Source: DASSUW01 sp963844205 (GTDB lineage: Bacteria; Actinomycetota; Thermoleophilia; Solirubrobacterales; Solirubrobacteraceae). From it: DNA of 64,000 bases. Below are positions 1 through 8,573 of this stretch, piece by piece. The notes beneath the pieces are model-generated. The model was given only the letters and a program-made list of their open reading frames with translations, was not told the origin of the DNA and did no database searches. The stretch spans positions 62,001 to 126,000 of the forward strand of contig CAWJNK010000010.1 in NCBI GenBank assembly GCA_963844205.1. The letters run 5' to 3'. A program made the position numbers and the translations under genes. Every line of letters begins with the position of its first letter. The stretch's first letter is position 1.

Positions 1-1
1 C

Positions 2-211
2 GTCACCTGCGCGGGCTCCTGCCGCGCCTCGGCGACGGCCCGCGCGCGCGGTCGCGTGGTCGCGAAGGCGGCCAAGCGGCTGACGGGCGGAGGAAAGCTT
101 TCGCTGCGGCCGAAGCGGCTGCGCGGCGCGCGCCGGCTCGTGGTCACGGTGACCGTGAAGCCCGACGGCGGCGCGGCCACGTCGGTCAAGCGGAAGGTGC
201 AGGTGAGATAA
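2..211 (+). CDS. C-terminal end of a secreted/surface protein (partial)
   Basis: Open from the left edge of the window to a TAA at 209-211, giving 69 residues. The fragment begins with a paired-cysteine motif (TCAGSC), followed by an Arg/Ala/Lys-rich stretch and alternating Val/Thr beta strands (LVVTVTVKPDG), and ends KVQVR. In Solirubrobacterales this pattern is usual at the C-terminus of exported proteins with small beta-sandwich modules; the same kind of tail occurs in the RTX-like protein at 50957-52759. The function cannot be judged because the N-terminus is missing. That it is coding is fairly sure; that it is exported is inferred. Confidence 0.6.
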   Translation, partial: VTCAGSCRASATARARGRVVAKAAKRLTGGGKLSLRPKRLRGARRLVVTVTVKPDGGAATSVKRKVQVR

Positions 212-216
212 GGGGG

Positions 217-1125
217 CTAGGCCGCTACTAGGGCGTCGGCGGAGGCCTCGGCCTTCGCCGGCGTCCACAGCGCGTCGTTGCCGAACGCGCGCCGGTGGGC
301 GGCGCCGGCCGCGACCGCCGAGATGAGCGCGTCCTCGGCCGCGTCCCGGTCGGGCCACTGCAGGTGCGGGGCCATGACCGCTGCGACCTCGGCCGTGGCC
401 AGGCCGTCCGGGAACGCTGCCAGCACCTCGGCCGCGTCGTCGGCGGGCGGGCGCCGCTCCAGCGTGCGGTCGAGGTTGGCGATCGCGACGTCGTAGGCCT
501 CGACCGGCTGGAACCCGCCGACCTCGAGGCTGCGCCCGTCGGCGGTCGCGAGGATGAGGCTCGGCGCGGTGTAGCGGACCTCGCCCTCGGGCGTCGTCGC
601 GGAGCGATCCTGGAACTCGGTCGCGCCGCCGGCGGCCGAGCGGTCGAGCGCGCGGTCGGCGGCGAACAGCTCCTCGGTCTCGGGCTCGGTCGACGCGCGC
701 AACAGCGCCGCGGCGTCGACGCCCGGCACCCACGACAGCGCCTGCTCGATCCCGGCGGGCTCGTCGAGCGCCAATGTGCTCGTGAACTGCGCGAACTGGA
801 GCGCGCGGAACACGGCCCACTCGCGCTCCGGGGCAAGCCGGCGGGCGGCCACGACCACGCGGCACATCGGCCAGGTCGCGTGCGGGCCCGGCCGCGGGGT
901 GGTCGCGAACGGCATCCCGCGGCGGCGGAAGTTCCGGTACGTGCGGGCCTGCGACTCCCCCGTCATCCCGCGGCGGCGGTAGTGCTCGCGCGTCTCGCCG
1001 AGGCCGATCATCACGTGCCGCCACTCGAGCTGGGCGCCGTAGCGCCAGCGCAGAATCGCGAACGCCGGGCCGGAGGAGTACGCCCACGGGCACGCTGGAT
1101 CGGAGAAGTGCGTCACCGCGATCAT
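217..1125 (-). CDS. DsbA/FrnE-family thioredoxin-fold protein
   Basis: A 302-residue protein with the N-terminal beta strand and active-site turn of the DSBA/FrnE/HCCA-isomerase family (VTHFSDPACPWAYSSGP). The usual CxxC is reduced to CPWA, with only the first cysteine, so it is unlikely to act as a dithiol oxidase; GST-kappa or isomerase-like or single-cysteine chemistry is possible. The middle and the later APSL...G segment fit the inserted helical domain and the cis-proline loop. The frame stays open upstream to 1173, but the start at 1125 (MIAVTHFSDPACPWAY) places the fold correctly. No signal peptide is visible, so it is probably cytoplasmic. The neighbouring helicase gene diverges from it. 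Confidence 0.75.
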   Translation of the reverse strand: MIAVTHFSDPACPWAYSSGPAFAILRWRYGAQLEWRHVMIGLGETREHYRRRGMTGESQARTYRNFRRRGMPFATTPRPGPHATWPMCRVVVAARRLAPEREWAVFRALQFAQFTSTLALDEPAGIEQALSWVPGVDAAALLRASTEPETEELFAADRALDRSAAGGATEFQDRSATTPEGEVRYTAPSLILATADGRSLEVGGFQPVEAYDVAIANLDRTLERRPPADDAAEVLAAFPDGLATAEVAAVMAPHLQWPDRDAAEDALISAVAAGAAHRRAFGNDALWTPAKAEASADALVAA

Positions 1126-1140
1126 CGACAGACACGATAG

Positions 1141-1204
1141 GACGCGGTTCCGTCCTCGTCGTCTGGCAGCCAAGACGCGGTTCCGTCCTCGCTGTCTGGC
1201 AGCC
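1141..1204. repeat. Two tandem 31-bp repeats, period 33 bp
   Basis: Copies at 1141-1171 and 1174-1204 share gacgcggttccgtcctcg and gtctggcagcc and differ only by a two-base swap (tc versus ct) in the middle. They lie in the divergent spacer between the DsbA-like gene and the helicase. Each copy starts with a small dyad (GACG...CGTC). Read leftward, the unit could encode LPDDEDGTAS, but no gene covers it. They may be a dispersed genomic repeat or a double regulatory site; the sequence alone does not decide. Confidence 0.75.
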
Positions 1205-1214
1205 TGCTGCGCCC

Positions 1215-2855
1215 TTGACGTCTGCGGTCACCAATCCCGCCTTCCGGCGCGGTCGCCCGCTGCCCGCGTGGCCCGCCGGCCGGCCCCTGCGCGCCTGGCA
1301 GCAGGCCGCCGCAGCCGCCGTGGCGACGCACGACGGCGAGACCTTCCTCGCCTCCGCGACCCCGGCGGCCGGCAAGACGACGTTCGGCCTGCACGTGGCG
1401 CACCGGATGCTGGCCGAGGGCCGGGTCGCGCGCGTGGCGGTCGTCGCGCCGACGACCCACATCTGCCGCCAGTGGGCGCTCGACGCGGCCCGCTACGGCA
1501 TCGACCTCGAGCCCAACCGGCCGAACGCCGCCGGGCCGGAGCCGCGCGACCGGCACGGGATCGCCGTCACGTACGCGACGCTGGCGGCCGGTCCGCGCCT
1601 GCACCGGCGCCGCTGCGCGGAGGCGCCGACACTGCTGATCGCCGACGAGCCCCATCACATGGGCGAGCTCGCCGCGTGGGGTCGCAGCACGCTGGCCGCG
1701 TTCGAGCGCGCGCGGTTCCGGCTCCTGCTCTCCGGCACGCCGTTCCGGTCCGACAACACGCCGATCCCGTGGGTGGAGTACGACGACGAGGGCGTCTCGC
1801 GCGCCGACTTCGCCTACGGCTACACCGACGCGCTGCTCGACGGCGTGTGCCGCCCCGTGACCTTCCACACCTACGGCGGCGAGATGGAGTGGATGAGCGA
1901 CGGCCGCCGCCGGTCGGCGGACTTCTCGGTCGGGCTGCCCGCCGTCGAGGCCGCGCGGCGGCTGCGCACGGCGCTCGACCCCGACGGCGACTGGGTCACG
2001 CACGTCCTGCGCGACGCGCACGCCGAGCTCACCGGGTTGCGCAGCGGCTCGCACCCGGACGCGGGCGGGCTCGTAGTGGCGATCGACAAGGAGCACGCCG
2101 AGCGGCTCGCCGCACGGCTCGCACGGATCGCCGGCGAGTGGCCCGCGATCGTCACCTCGGACGCGCCCGACGCGTCCGACCGCATCCAGCGCTTCGCCGC
2201 CGGGGACGGCAGCTGGCTCGTGTCGGTCCTCATGGTGTCCGAGGGCGTCGACGTGCCGCGCCTCCGCGTCGGCGTCTACGCGACCACCGCGCGCACGGAG
2301 CTGTTCTTCCGCCAGGTCGTGGGCCGCTTCATCCGCCGCACTCGGGCGGGTGGGTGGGAAAAGCATCAGATGAGTCACCTCTTCCTGCCCTCGGACCCCG
2401 CGCTGAAGGCCCTCGCCGCGCAGATCGAGGAGGAGCGCAACCACGCGCTGGCGCTCGAGCCGGAGGGCGAGGCGGTCGAGCGCGGCGAGCGAACGGAGTC
2501 GGAGGAGGCGTTCCGGGCGCTGTGGTCGAGCGCTCGGCGCGACGAGGACGTGCTGCAGACGACGCAGCCCGGCGAAGCGCTGCAGCTGTTCGCGGAGGCG
2601 GCGCCGGCCGCGATGGCGTTCGCGACGACCGCGCCGGAGCCCGAGCCCGAGTCGCCGCACGAGCGGCGCGAGCGCCTGCGCGACGAGCGGCGGGCGCTGG
2701 TGGCGGCGGTGGCCCGCTCCACCGGCGAGGAGCACCGCGTGATCAACGGGCGGATCAACCGCCAGGTCGGCGCAGCTTCGGTCGCGAAGTCGACCGTCGA
2801 GCAGCTCGAACGGGGGAACGCGCTGCTCGAGCGCGAGGCCGCGCGGCGGCGCTGA
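1215..2855 (+). CDS. Superfamily 2 DEAD/DEAH-type helicase
   Basis: A 546-residue ATP-dependent helicase or translocase. Visible motifs in order: Walker A TPAAGKTT (49-56), Walker B/DExH box DEPH (144-147), motif III SGTPF (173-177), SEGVDVP (about 342-348), and motif VI FRQVVGRFIRRTR (366-378). The C-terminal 170 residues are charged and probably helical (EERNHALALEPEGEA; RRERLRDERRALV), unlike the compact RecA core, and may bind a nucleic acid or a partner. The start is the TTG at 1215; no stronger start lies nearby, so the first residues are uncertain. It resembles restriction-type or UvrB/RecG-like SF2 enzymes without a nuclease domain. The specific substrate is unknown. Confidence 0.85.
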   Translation: MTSAVTNPAFRRGRPLPAWPAGRPLRAWQQAAAAAVATHDGETFLASATPAAGKTTFGLHVAHRMLAEGRVARVAVVAPTTHICRQWALDAARYGIDLEPNRPNAAGPEPRDRHGIAVTYATLAAGPRLHRRRCAEAPTLLIADEPHHMGELAAWGRSTLAAFERARFRLLLSGTPFRSDNTPIPWVEYDDEGVSRADFAYGYTDALLDGVCRPVTFHTYGGEMEWMSDGRRRSADFSVGLPAVEAARRLRTALDPDGDWVTHVLRDAHAELTGLRSGSHPDAGGLVVAIDKEHAERLAARLARIAGEWPAIVTSDAPDASDRIQRFAAGDGSWLVSVLMVSEGVDVPRLRVGVYATTARTELFFRQVVGRFIRRTRAGGWEKHQMSHLFLPSDPALKALAAQIEEERNHALALEPEGEAVERGERTESEEAFRALWSSARRDEDVLQTTQPGEALQLFAEAAPAAMAFATTAPEPEPESPHERRERLRDERRALVAAVARSTGEEHRVINGRINRQVGAASVAKSTVEQLERGNALLEREAARRR

Positions 2856-2868
2856 GCCGCCGCGCGGC
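2838..2868 (+). terminator. Perfect 13-bp hairpin holding the helicase stop codon in its loop
   Basis: Arms 2838-2850 (GCCGCGCGGCGGC) and 2856-2868 are perfect complements around a 5-base loop that contains the TGA of the helicase gene. There is no U-tract, which is common in actinobacterial terminators. Its position at the end of the gene and before a convergent gene supports termination. Confidence 0.6.
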
Positions 2869-2875
2869 AGCCGCG

Positions 2876-3045
2876 CTAAGTGGCCCCGGCCGCAAGTACG
2901 ACGCATTCCGACGGGCCCGGCCCGCGTCTGCCGGCACTCGGCAGGCGCACACGTGCCACCAGCATGCGAGCGCCTGCCGTGCACCGGCAGACACGACCCG
3001 GACTCCGCCGGGTTATGCGCCGAACTTACGGCCGGGACCACTAGG
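2876..3045. repeat. Imperfect palindromic element of about 164 bp with short flanking duplication
   Basis: The segment 2879-3042 is a long imperfect inverted repeat centred near 2960. The outer ends match as agtggYcccggccgYaagt, and both arms carry gtctgccgg followed by cggcaggcg. It fills the whole space between the convergent helicase and SIS-domain genes. Flanks ctaag (2876-2880) and ctagg (3041-3045) could be a 5-bp target duplication with one change. It may be a MITE-like or REP-like insertion, or a large bidirectional terminator structure. Confidence 0.55.
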
Positions 3046-4078
3046 ACGTCTGCGTCACCTTGCGCAGCGCGCGCGGGCGGTCGGGGTCGATGCCCTTGGC
3101 CCGCGCGAGTGCCTCGGTCAGCAGCTGGCCGGGAACGACGAGCGTGAACGGCGCGAGCTCCGGCGGCAGGCCCGGGTCGGGGAGCGCGGCGTGGCAGGCC
3201 GCCGTGAAGGCGTCGTCGCCGCCGATCCCGTAGACGTGACCGCCGTCGTCGCGGCAGCGGCGGGCCAGCGCGGTCATGGCGTCGAGCATCGCGGCGTCGC
3301 GCTCCGCGGCGATCAGCAGCGCGGGCGTGTCGGCGTCGACGACCGCGATCGGGCCGTGCTCGAGGTCGGCGTACGAGAGCCCGAGCGCGGTCACATAGCA
3401 GGCCTCCTCGAGCTTGAGCGCGAGCTCGCGGGCGATCGCGTAGGCGTAGCCGCGCGCGGACACCACGAGGCGCTGCACGTAGGTGAGCCGGGCGGCGAGC
3501 TCCTCGGCCGCGCCCGCCGCGCCGAGCGCGCGCTGGATCGCGCCCGGGACCTCGCGCAGACGCTCCAGCCCCGCGCGGTCGCCGCCGAGCGCCAGGGCGA
3601 GGACCGCCAGCGCCGCGAGCTGGGTCGTGAACGTCTTCGTCGCGGGGACCGCCAGCTCCTCGCCGGCCAGCGTGACGAGTGCGAGGTCGGCGCGCTCGGC
3701 GAGCGGGGAGCCGAGCTCGTTCGTGATCGCCACCGTGCGCGCGCCGCACCCGCGCGCCCAGTCCTGCGTCGCGACGATCTCCTCTGTGCGGCCGGACTGC
3801 GACACCGCGACGGCCAGCACGCCGTCGAGGTCCACCTGCGCGCGGTAGGCGGTCGCGACCGACGGTGACGCGAGCGTCGCGAGCCGCCCTCCCCGGACGC
3901 TGCACAGGTACTGCCCGTAGACCGCGGCGTTGTCCGACGAGCCGCGGGCGATGAACAGCACGTGCCGCGTGCCCGCGGCGACCCGCTCGATCTCGTGCGC
4001 CAGCGGCAGCAGAGCGTCGAGCGTCGCGGCGACCGCCGCGGGCTGCTCGCCGATCTCGGCGCGCATCCGCGTCGTCAC
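3041..4078 (-). CDS. SIS-domain protein, probable glucosamine-6-phosphate deaminase/isomerase (NagB-II or GlmS C-half type)
   Basis: A 345-residue protein with two sugar-isomerase (SIS) domains. It shows HVLFIARGSSDNAA and VSQSGRTEEIV (first SIS phosphosugar loop), VPATKTFTTQLAAL, and ARGYAYAIARELALKLEEAC with ADLEHGPIA (second SIS domain). These are the signatures of the GlmS isomerase half and of NagB-II/AgaS. It lacks the N-terminal glutaminase, so it cannot use glutamine like GlmS. Encoded 72 bp downstream of nagA in the same direction, it most likely deaminates glucosamine-6-phosphate to fructose-6-phosphate. The start is GTG 4078; ATG 4066 (MRAEIGEQPAAV) is also possible. Cytoplasmic. 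Confidence 0.85.
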   Translation of the reverse strand: MTTRMRAEIGEQPAAVAATLDALLPLAHEIERVAAGTRHVLFIARGSSDNAAVYGQYLCSVRGGRLATLASPSVATAYRAQVDLDGVLAVAVSQSGRTEEIVATQDWARGCGARTVAITNELGSPLAERADLALVTLAGEELAVPATKTFTTQLAALAVLALALGGDRAGLERLREVPGAIQRALGAAGAAEELAARLTYVQRLVVSARGYAYAIARELALKLEEACYVTALGLSYADLEHGPIAVVDADTPALLIAAERDAAMLDAMTALARRCRDDGGHVYGIGGDDAFTAACHAALPDPGLPPELAPFTLVVPGQLLTEALARAKGIDPDRPRALRKVTQTS

Positions 4079-4150
4079 GGCGTACCGACCGCGATCACGC
4101 GGGGGTCCCGAGGGCGACGCCGCCGCGGAGGAACCGTGCGCGGGCGGCGA

Positions 4151-5272
4151 TCACGCGGGGCTCCCGTACACGAGCCGGCCGCCGACCCACGTGGCGCGGG
4201 CGCGGAGGTCGGGCCCGAGCCAGACGAGGTCGGCGGCGGCGCCCGGGGCGATGCGGCCGAGGTCCGGACGGCCGAGTACGTCGGCCGGCACGCGCGAGGC
4301 CGCCTCGATCGCGGCCGCCGGATCGAGCCCGAGCGCGGCGGCGCGGGCGACCGCGTCGTCGAGCCGCAGGTTCGCGCCGGCGATCGTCCCGTCCGGCCGC
4401 TTCGGCGGCTCGCCGTCGCGGACGATCACCGGCCGGCCGCCGAGCTCGTACAGCCCGGCCGGCATCCCGGCGGCGGAGATCGCGTCGGTGACGAGCGCGA
4501 TCCGGCCGGGCGCGGCGGCGAGCGCGATCCGGGCGACGGCGTCGGACACGTGGTGGCCGTCGAGGATCAGCCCGCACACGAGCCGCGGATCGCTTAGCCC
4601 GGTTCCGGCGACGCCCGGCTCGCGGTGATGGATGCCGCGCTGCGCGTTGAAGACGTGCGTGACCATACGAGCGCCGGCGCCCGCCGCGGCGAGCACGAGG
4701 TCGGCGGTTGCGTCGGTGTGGCCGACGCTCACTACCACGCCGGCATCCCGCAGCCGCGCGATCGCCTCGAGCGCCCCCGGCCGCTCGGGCGCCAGCGTGA
4801 GCAGCGCCATCGTCCCCGGCTCGAGCAGCGCGGCGATGTGCTCCGGCGCTGGGTCGACGAACAGCCCGGCGTCGTGCGCTCCGCGGCGAGCGGCAGCCAG
4901 GAACGGGCCCTCGACGTGCACGCCGAGCACCCGGGCGCCGTCGGCGCCCGTTATCTCTCCGGCGCGCCGTAACCCCTCGACCAGGTCGTCGACGGGCGCC
5001 GTGATGAGCGTCGGCAGGAACGCGGTCACGCCGGTCTCCGGCAGCCGCCAAGCCGCCTCGCGCCACCCGTCGGCGCCGGCGTCGCCGAAGTCGATCCCGA
5101 AGCAGCCGTTGACCTGGAGGTCGACCAGGCCGGGCGCGAGGATGCCGTCGGGCAGCGTGACGTCCCCGCCACCGCCGGGGCGGACCTCGGCGATCCGCCC
5201 GTCCTCCACCACGACAGCCGCGTCCGCCACGAGCCCGTCGGGAGTGAGGATCTGCGGTGCGGCGACGATCAC
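4151..5272 (-). CDS. nagA: N-acetylglucosamine-6-phosphate deacetylase
   Basis: A 373-residue amidohydrolase of normal NagA length. It removes acetate from GlcNAc-6-phosphate. Metal and catalytic residues are visible: PGLVDLQVNG (about 47-56), HVEGPF with E121, GHTDA with H185, THVFNA with H206, DGHH (239-242), and the general acid/base D263 in LVTDAIS. The start is GTG 5272. It precedes the SIS-domain deaminase and probably shares its transcript, so the pair would feed amino sugars from cell-wall or chitin turnover into glycolysis. The 20-bp stretch over its stop codon is nearly repeated at 4091-4110 in the gap downstream, a small tail duplication. Confidence 0.92.
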   Translation of the reverse strand: MIVAAPQILTPDGLVADAAVVVEDGRIAEVRPGGGGDVTLPDGILAPGLVDLQVNGCFGIDFGDAGADGWREAAWRLPETGVTAFLPTLITAPVDDLVEGLRRAGEITGADGARVLGVHVEGPFLAAARRGAHDAGLFVDPAPEHIAALLEPGTMALLTLAPERPGALEAIARLRDAGVVVSVGHTDATADLVLAAAGAGARMVTHVFNAQRGIHHREPGVAGTGLSDPRLVCGLILDGHHVSDAVARIALAAAPGRIALVTDAISAAGMPAGLYELGGRPVIVRDGEPPKRPDGTIAGANLRLDDAVARAAALGLDPAAAIEAASRVPADVLGRPDLGRIAPGAAADLVWLGPDLRARATWVGGRLVYGSPA

Positions 5273-5290
5273 GCCGCGAACTCTAGGGAC

Positions 5291-6766
5291 TCAGTCAGCC
5301 GCGATCGTGAGGTTGCGGCCCGCCTCCTTGGCGGCCGCGAGCGCGTCCTGCGCGCGGACCAGCAGCAGCTCGACCGGCTCCTCGCCGTCCCAGCGCGCCA
5401 CGCCCGCGGAGGCGGTCTGGCCGCGCGGCGTCGCCGCGCGGACGCGGTCGAGCACGTCGACGGCCTCGCCGAGCCCGCAGCTCGGCAGCAGCACCCCGAA
5501 CTCGGTGCCCTCCAGGCGGGCCAGCAGGTCGACCTCGCGCAGCTCGCCGCGCCAGCGGGCGGCGGTCTCCTTGATCAGCCGGTCGCCCTCTCGCTCGGTG
5601 CGCAGCATGTTGAACGCGCTCATGTGGTCGATGTCGAGCACCGCCAGCGCCAGCGGCGAGTCCCCGCGGCGGGCGCGGGCCATCTCGCGCGGCAGCTCCT
5701 CCTCCCACACGCGCCGCGTGACCAGGCCGGTGAGCGCGTCGGTCAGCGCCAGCGCGCCCATGCGGCTGCGCAGCGTCGAGTGCTCGATCGCCACCGCCGC
5801 CTGGGCTGCGAGCAGCCGCAGGACGCCTGCCGGCGCGTCGGGCAGCGCCTCGATCGGCACCTGCCAGACCACGATCAGCACGCCCGCCACCTGGCCGTCG
5901 CGCAGGATCGGCTCGAACACCGCCGAGCGCGCGCCGGTCGCTTCCACCAGCGGCGCCGCGAGGGCGGGGTGGGTGCGGGCGTCGGCGACGAAGTAGGTCT
6001 CCTTCGAGGTGAACGCGCGACCCGGGCCGGGCGAGTCGCCGCGCGGCTGGATCGTCACCGGCGCGATCTCGACGCCCGCCATGGCGGTCGAGACGAACTC
6101 CCGGCCGGCGGGCTCGAGCAGGAACGCGACGGGCGCGCCCGCGACCTCGCAGGCGGCCTCGCAGACGGCGGTCCGGGCGTCGTCGGCGGCTGACAGCGCG
6201 CGGGCGACGCGACCGATCGCGCCCATGCCGCGGGCCTGGTCGCGCAGCATGTCGTTGAAGCGCCGCAGGTCGCGCTCGTTGCTCTCGCGCTCGAGCTCGG
6301 ACGCCAGCACGCGCGCGAGCATCAGGAAGAGCTGCTCGTCGGCATCCGTGAAGCGCTCGCTCGAGTGGCGCAGCGCGGCCAGCGAGCCGACGCGGGTCCC
6401 GTCCGACAGCTCGAGCGGCACGCCGAGGTAGGCGCGCGCGCCGACGCGGTCCTGCATCGGCAGCGACGCATAGACCGGGTCGCGGGCGACGTCGTTGCAC
6501 AGCCGCGGCGCGCGGTCCTCCGCCATGTGGGAGCAGAACGCGTCCCCGAGCGGGATCGCGAGGTTCGAGCGCAGGCCGACGCCGGTGCCGTTGCGGGTGT
6601 CGACGATGCGGTGGATGAACTGCCCGCGGTCGAGGTGCGCGAGGTAGGTCACCGCGTCCGGGAGGTGGCGCTCGAGCAGGTCGAGCACGGACCGCGTCGC
6701 GTCGGCGAACGAGCGGTAGGTCGCCGAGGTCGCGGCGGCTGCCGCCTTGATCGCGCTTGCGTCCAC
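5291..6766 (-). CDS. Tandem GAF sensor with degenerate GGDEF domain
   Basis: A 491-residue protein. The first GAF domain spans about 15-165 (IVDTRNGTGV; FCSHMAEDRAPRLCNDV; AYLGVPLEL), the second about 185-335 (CEAACEVAGAPVAFLLEP; ARSAVFEPILRDGQVAGVLIV), and a GGDEF domain about 345-490 (LTDALTGLVTRRVWEEEL; LDIDHMSAFN). The catalytic signature GG(D/E)EF is changed to EGTEF and the usual FKxxND motif to MSAFNM, so cyclic di-GMP synthesis is doubtful; it may bind GTP or act through contacts. It is soluble, with no TM segments. It ends 18 bp before nagA and could be read through into it. The start is GTG 6766. Confidence 0.85.
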   Translation of the reverse strand: MDASAIKAAAAATSATYRSFADATRSVLDLLERHLPDAVTYLAHLDRGQFIHRIVDTRNGTGVGLRSNLAIPLGDAFCSHMAEDRAPRLCNDVARDPVYASLPMQDRVGARAYLGVPLELSDGTRVGSLAALRHSSERFTDADEQLFLMLARVLASELERESNERDLRRFNDMLRDQARGMGAIGRVARALSAADDARTAVCEAACEVAGAPVAFLLEPAGREFVSTAMAGVEIAPVTIQPRGDSPGPGRAFTSKETYFVADARTHPALAAPLVEATGARSAVFEPILRDGQVAGVLIVVWQVPIEALPDAPAGVLRLLAAQAAVAIEHSTLRSRMGALALTDALTGLVTRRVWEEELPREMARARRGDSPLALAVLDIDHMSAFNMLRTEREGDRLIKETAARWRGELREVDLLARLEGTEFGVLLPSCGLGEAVDVLDRVRAATPRGQTASAGVARWDGEEPVELLLVRAQDALAAAKEAGRNLTIAAD

Positions 6767-6832
6767 GGAGCCATTGTCGGCCCTGCCCTCGCGCCCTGAA
6801 ATGGGAAATCCGTCTAGGGTCCCGGCCCCACG

Positions 6833-7625
6833 ATGAAGCTGGCGACATTTACCGACCCTCAGACCGGCGCTGCGCGCGCGGGCGAGGTGCGCGGCGAGGA
6901 GGTCGTGGCGTTCGAGTCGGGCACCGTGCGCGACCGTCTGGCCTCCGGCGACCGCGAGCCCGCGACCGGCCTGTCATTCCCGCTCGCCGAGGTCACGCTC
7001 CTGGCGCCGGTGCCGGTCCCGCGCGCGATCTTCGGCATCGGCCTGAACTATGCGGCGCACGCCGCGGAGTCGGGCGCCGAGCTGCCGAAGTTCCCGATCA
7101 CGTTCATGAAGCTCCCGAGCTCGAGCGTCCCACCCGGCGGCCCGGTCCGCCGGCCGCGGGTGGTCGAGCAGCTCGACTACGAAGCCGAGCTGGTGGTGGT
7201 GATCGGCGGCGGCGGGCGAGATCGCCGGGTGGGCGGTGGCCGACGACCTCACGGCCCGCGACCTCCAGGGCCGCGAGCCGCAGTGGACGCGCGCGAAGGG
7301 CTTCGACACCTCGTGCCCGTGGGGCCCGTGGATCACGACCGTCGACGAGCTTCCGGACGTCGTGGACCTGCGGATCGGCTCGTGGGTCAACGGCGAGCAG
7401 CGCCAGGACTCCACCACCGACGACCTCATCTTCGGCCCGCGCGAGCTCGTCGCCTTCATCTCCGAGACCTGCACGCTCGAGCCCGGCGACATCATCCTCA
7501 CCGGCACGCCCGAGGGCGTCGGGATGGCGATGAAGCCCCCGCAGTACCTCAACCCGGGGGACACGGTGCGGATCGAGGTCGAGCGCCTCGGCTCGATCGA
7601 GCACCGCATCGAAGCGGTGCCTTAG
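6833..7625 (+). pseudogene. Fumarylacetoacetate hydrolase family gene with a one-base frameshift
   Basis: Two adjacent frames together make one FAH-family (2-hydroxyhepta-2,4-diene-1,7-dioate isomerase/acylpyruvase) protein. The first half (MKLATFTDPQTG...IFGIGLNYAAHAAE...YEAELVVVIGGGG) starts at ATG 6833. The second half resumes one frame over (GEIAGWAVADDLTARDLQ...GFDTSCPWGPW...TGTPEGVGM). The break lies in ggcggcggcgggcgag at 7205-7220, where one extra G shifts the frame. Metal ligands of the family are present on both sides. A G-rich triplet run is a common place for a sequencing error, so the gene may be intact in the cell. It is convergent with clpP. Confidence 0.8.
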
Positions 7626-7849
7626 GGACGAACTGCAACTGCGCAGGTAAGGGAGGCGGGGGACCGGCGGTTTCGTGAAATTTCGGACGGTCCACCGGCG
7701 GCGGTTTCACGTTTCCGCCGCATACGAGGGGTTTTGTGAAATCCACGAGCCGGACACGTCGAGAATTGCACGAAGCCTTCGCCCACCGCCTCCCCACCCA
7801 GCCGCAGTTGACGTTCGCCGGCGCTGCCGCCAGCGCAACCGCGGCCCGG

Positions 7850-8431
7850 CTAGTGCTCCCTGATGACGCGGTCGATGAGGCCGTACTCGGCGGCCTGGTC
7901 GGCGGTGAAGAAGCGGTCGCGCTCCATGTCGCGGTGGACCGTCTCCTCCTCCTGCCCCGTGTGCTTGGCGTAGATCTCGTCGACCCGCTTGCGGGTCTTG
8001 AGGATCTCGGCCGCGTGGATCTCGATGTCGGTCGACTGGCCCTCGAAGCCCGCTGACGGCTGGTGGATGAGGATGCGCGAGTTGGGCAGCGACATGCGCT
8101 TGCCCGCCGCGCCGCCGGCCAGCAGCAGCGAGCCCATCGACATCGCGATCCCGACACACATCGTCGCCACGTCGGGCTTGATGAACTGCATCGTGTCGTA
8201 GATCGCGAGGCCGGCGTAGATCGAGCCGCCCGGCGAGTTGATGTAGATCGAGATGTCCTTGTCGGGGTCCTGCGACTCGAGGTGCAGGAGCTGGGCCACG
8301 ATCAGGTTCGCCACCTGGTCGTCGACGGGGCTGCCGAGGAAGACGATGCGCTCGTTGAGCAGCCGCGAGTAGATGTCGAACTCGCGCTCGCCGCGCGCCG
8401 TGCGCTCGATGACCATCGGGACCAAGGGCAT
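7850..8431 (-). CDS. clpP: ATP-dependent Clp protease proteolytic subunit
   Basis: A 193-residue ClpP, the serine peptidase that forms the two-ring barrel fed by ClpX or ClpC. The catalytic triad is visible: S98 in GIAMSMGS, H123 in LIHQPSAG, and D172 in MERDRFFTADQA. The substrate strand (SIYINSPGGSIYAG, 61-74) is conserved. Length is typical. No clpX or second clpP lies next to it, so this is a lone copy, as is frequent in actinobacteria with several ClpPs. The start is ATG 8431. The 224-bp convergent spacer at 7626-7849 holds two gcggtttc direct repeats and a gtgaaa...tttcac dyad but no gene. Confidence 0.95.
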   Translation of the reverse strand: MPLVPMVIERTARGEREFDIYSRLLNERIVFLGSPVDDQVANLIVAQLLHLESQDPDKDISIYINSPGGSIYAGLAIYDTMQFIKPDVATMCVGIAMSMGSLLLAGGAAGKRMSLPNSRILIHQPSAGFEGQSTDIEIHAAEILKTRKRVDEIYAKHTGQEEETVHRDMERDRFFTADQAAEYGLIDRVIREH

Positions 8432-8573
8432 GGCGGCTGATAGTAGCCGGGCGCCGGCGATTCGAGGGTTGCGCGGGCAACGACTAGGGATTCCCCAGGC
8501 GCCGTGGATCGGCTCTGGCGAACGGGCGGGCCGGAATCAAATCGAGGCGCCGCGGGGATCGGTTGATCCGGGC

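Noticed and set aside
1122..3905. Long leftward open frame (927 codons) and a rightward one (1268-3868, 866 codons) over the helicase and SIS genes
   Set aside because: Both are Arg/Ala/Gly-rich with no motifs and are antisense or out of frame to well-supported genes; typical high-GC shadows.
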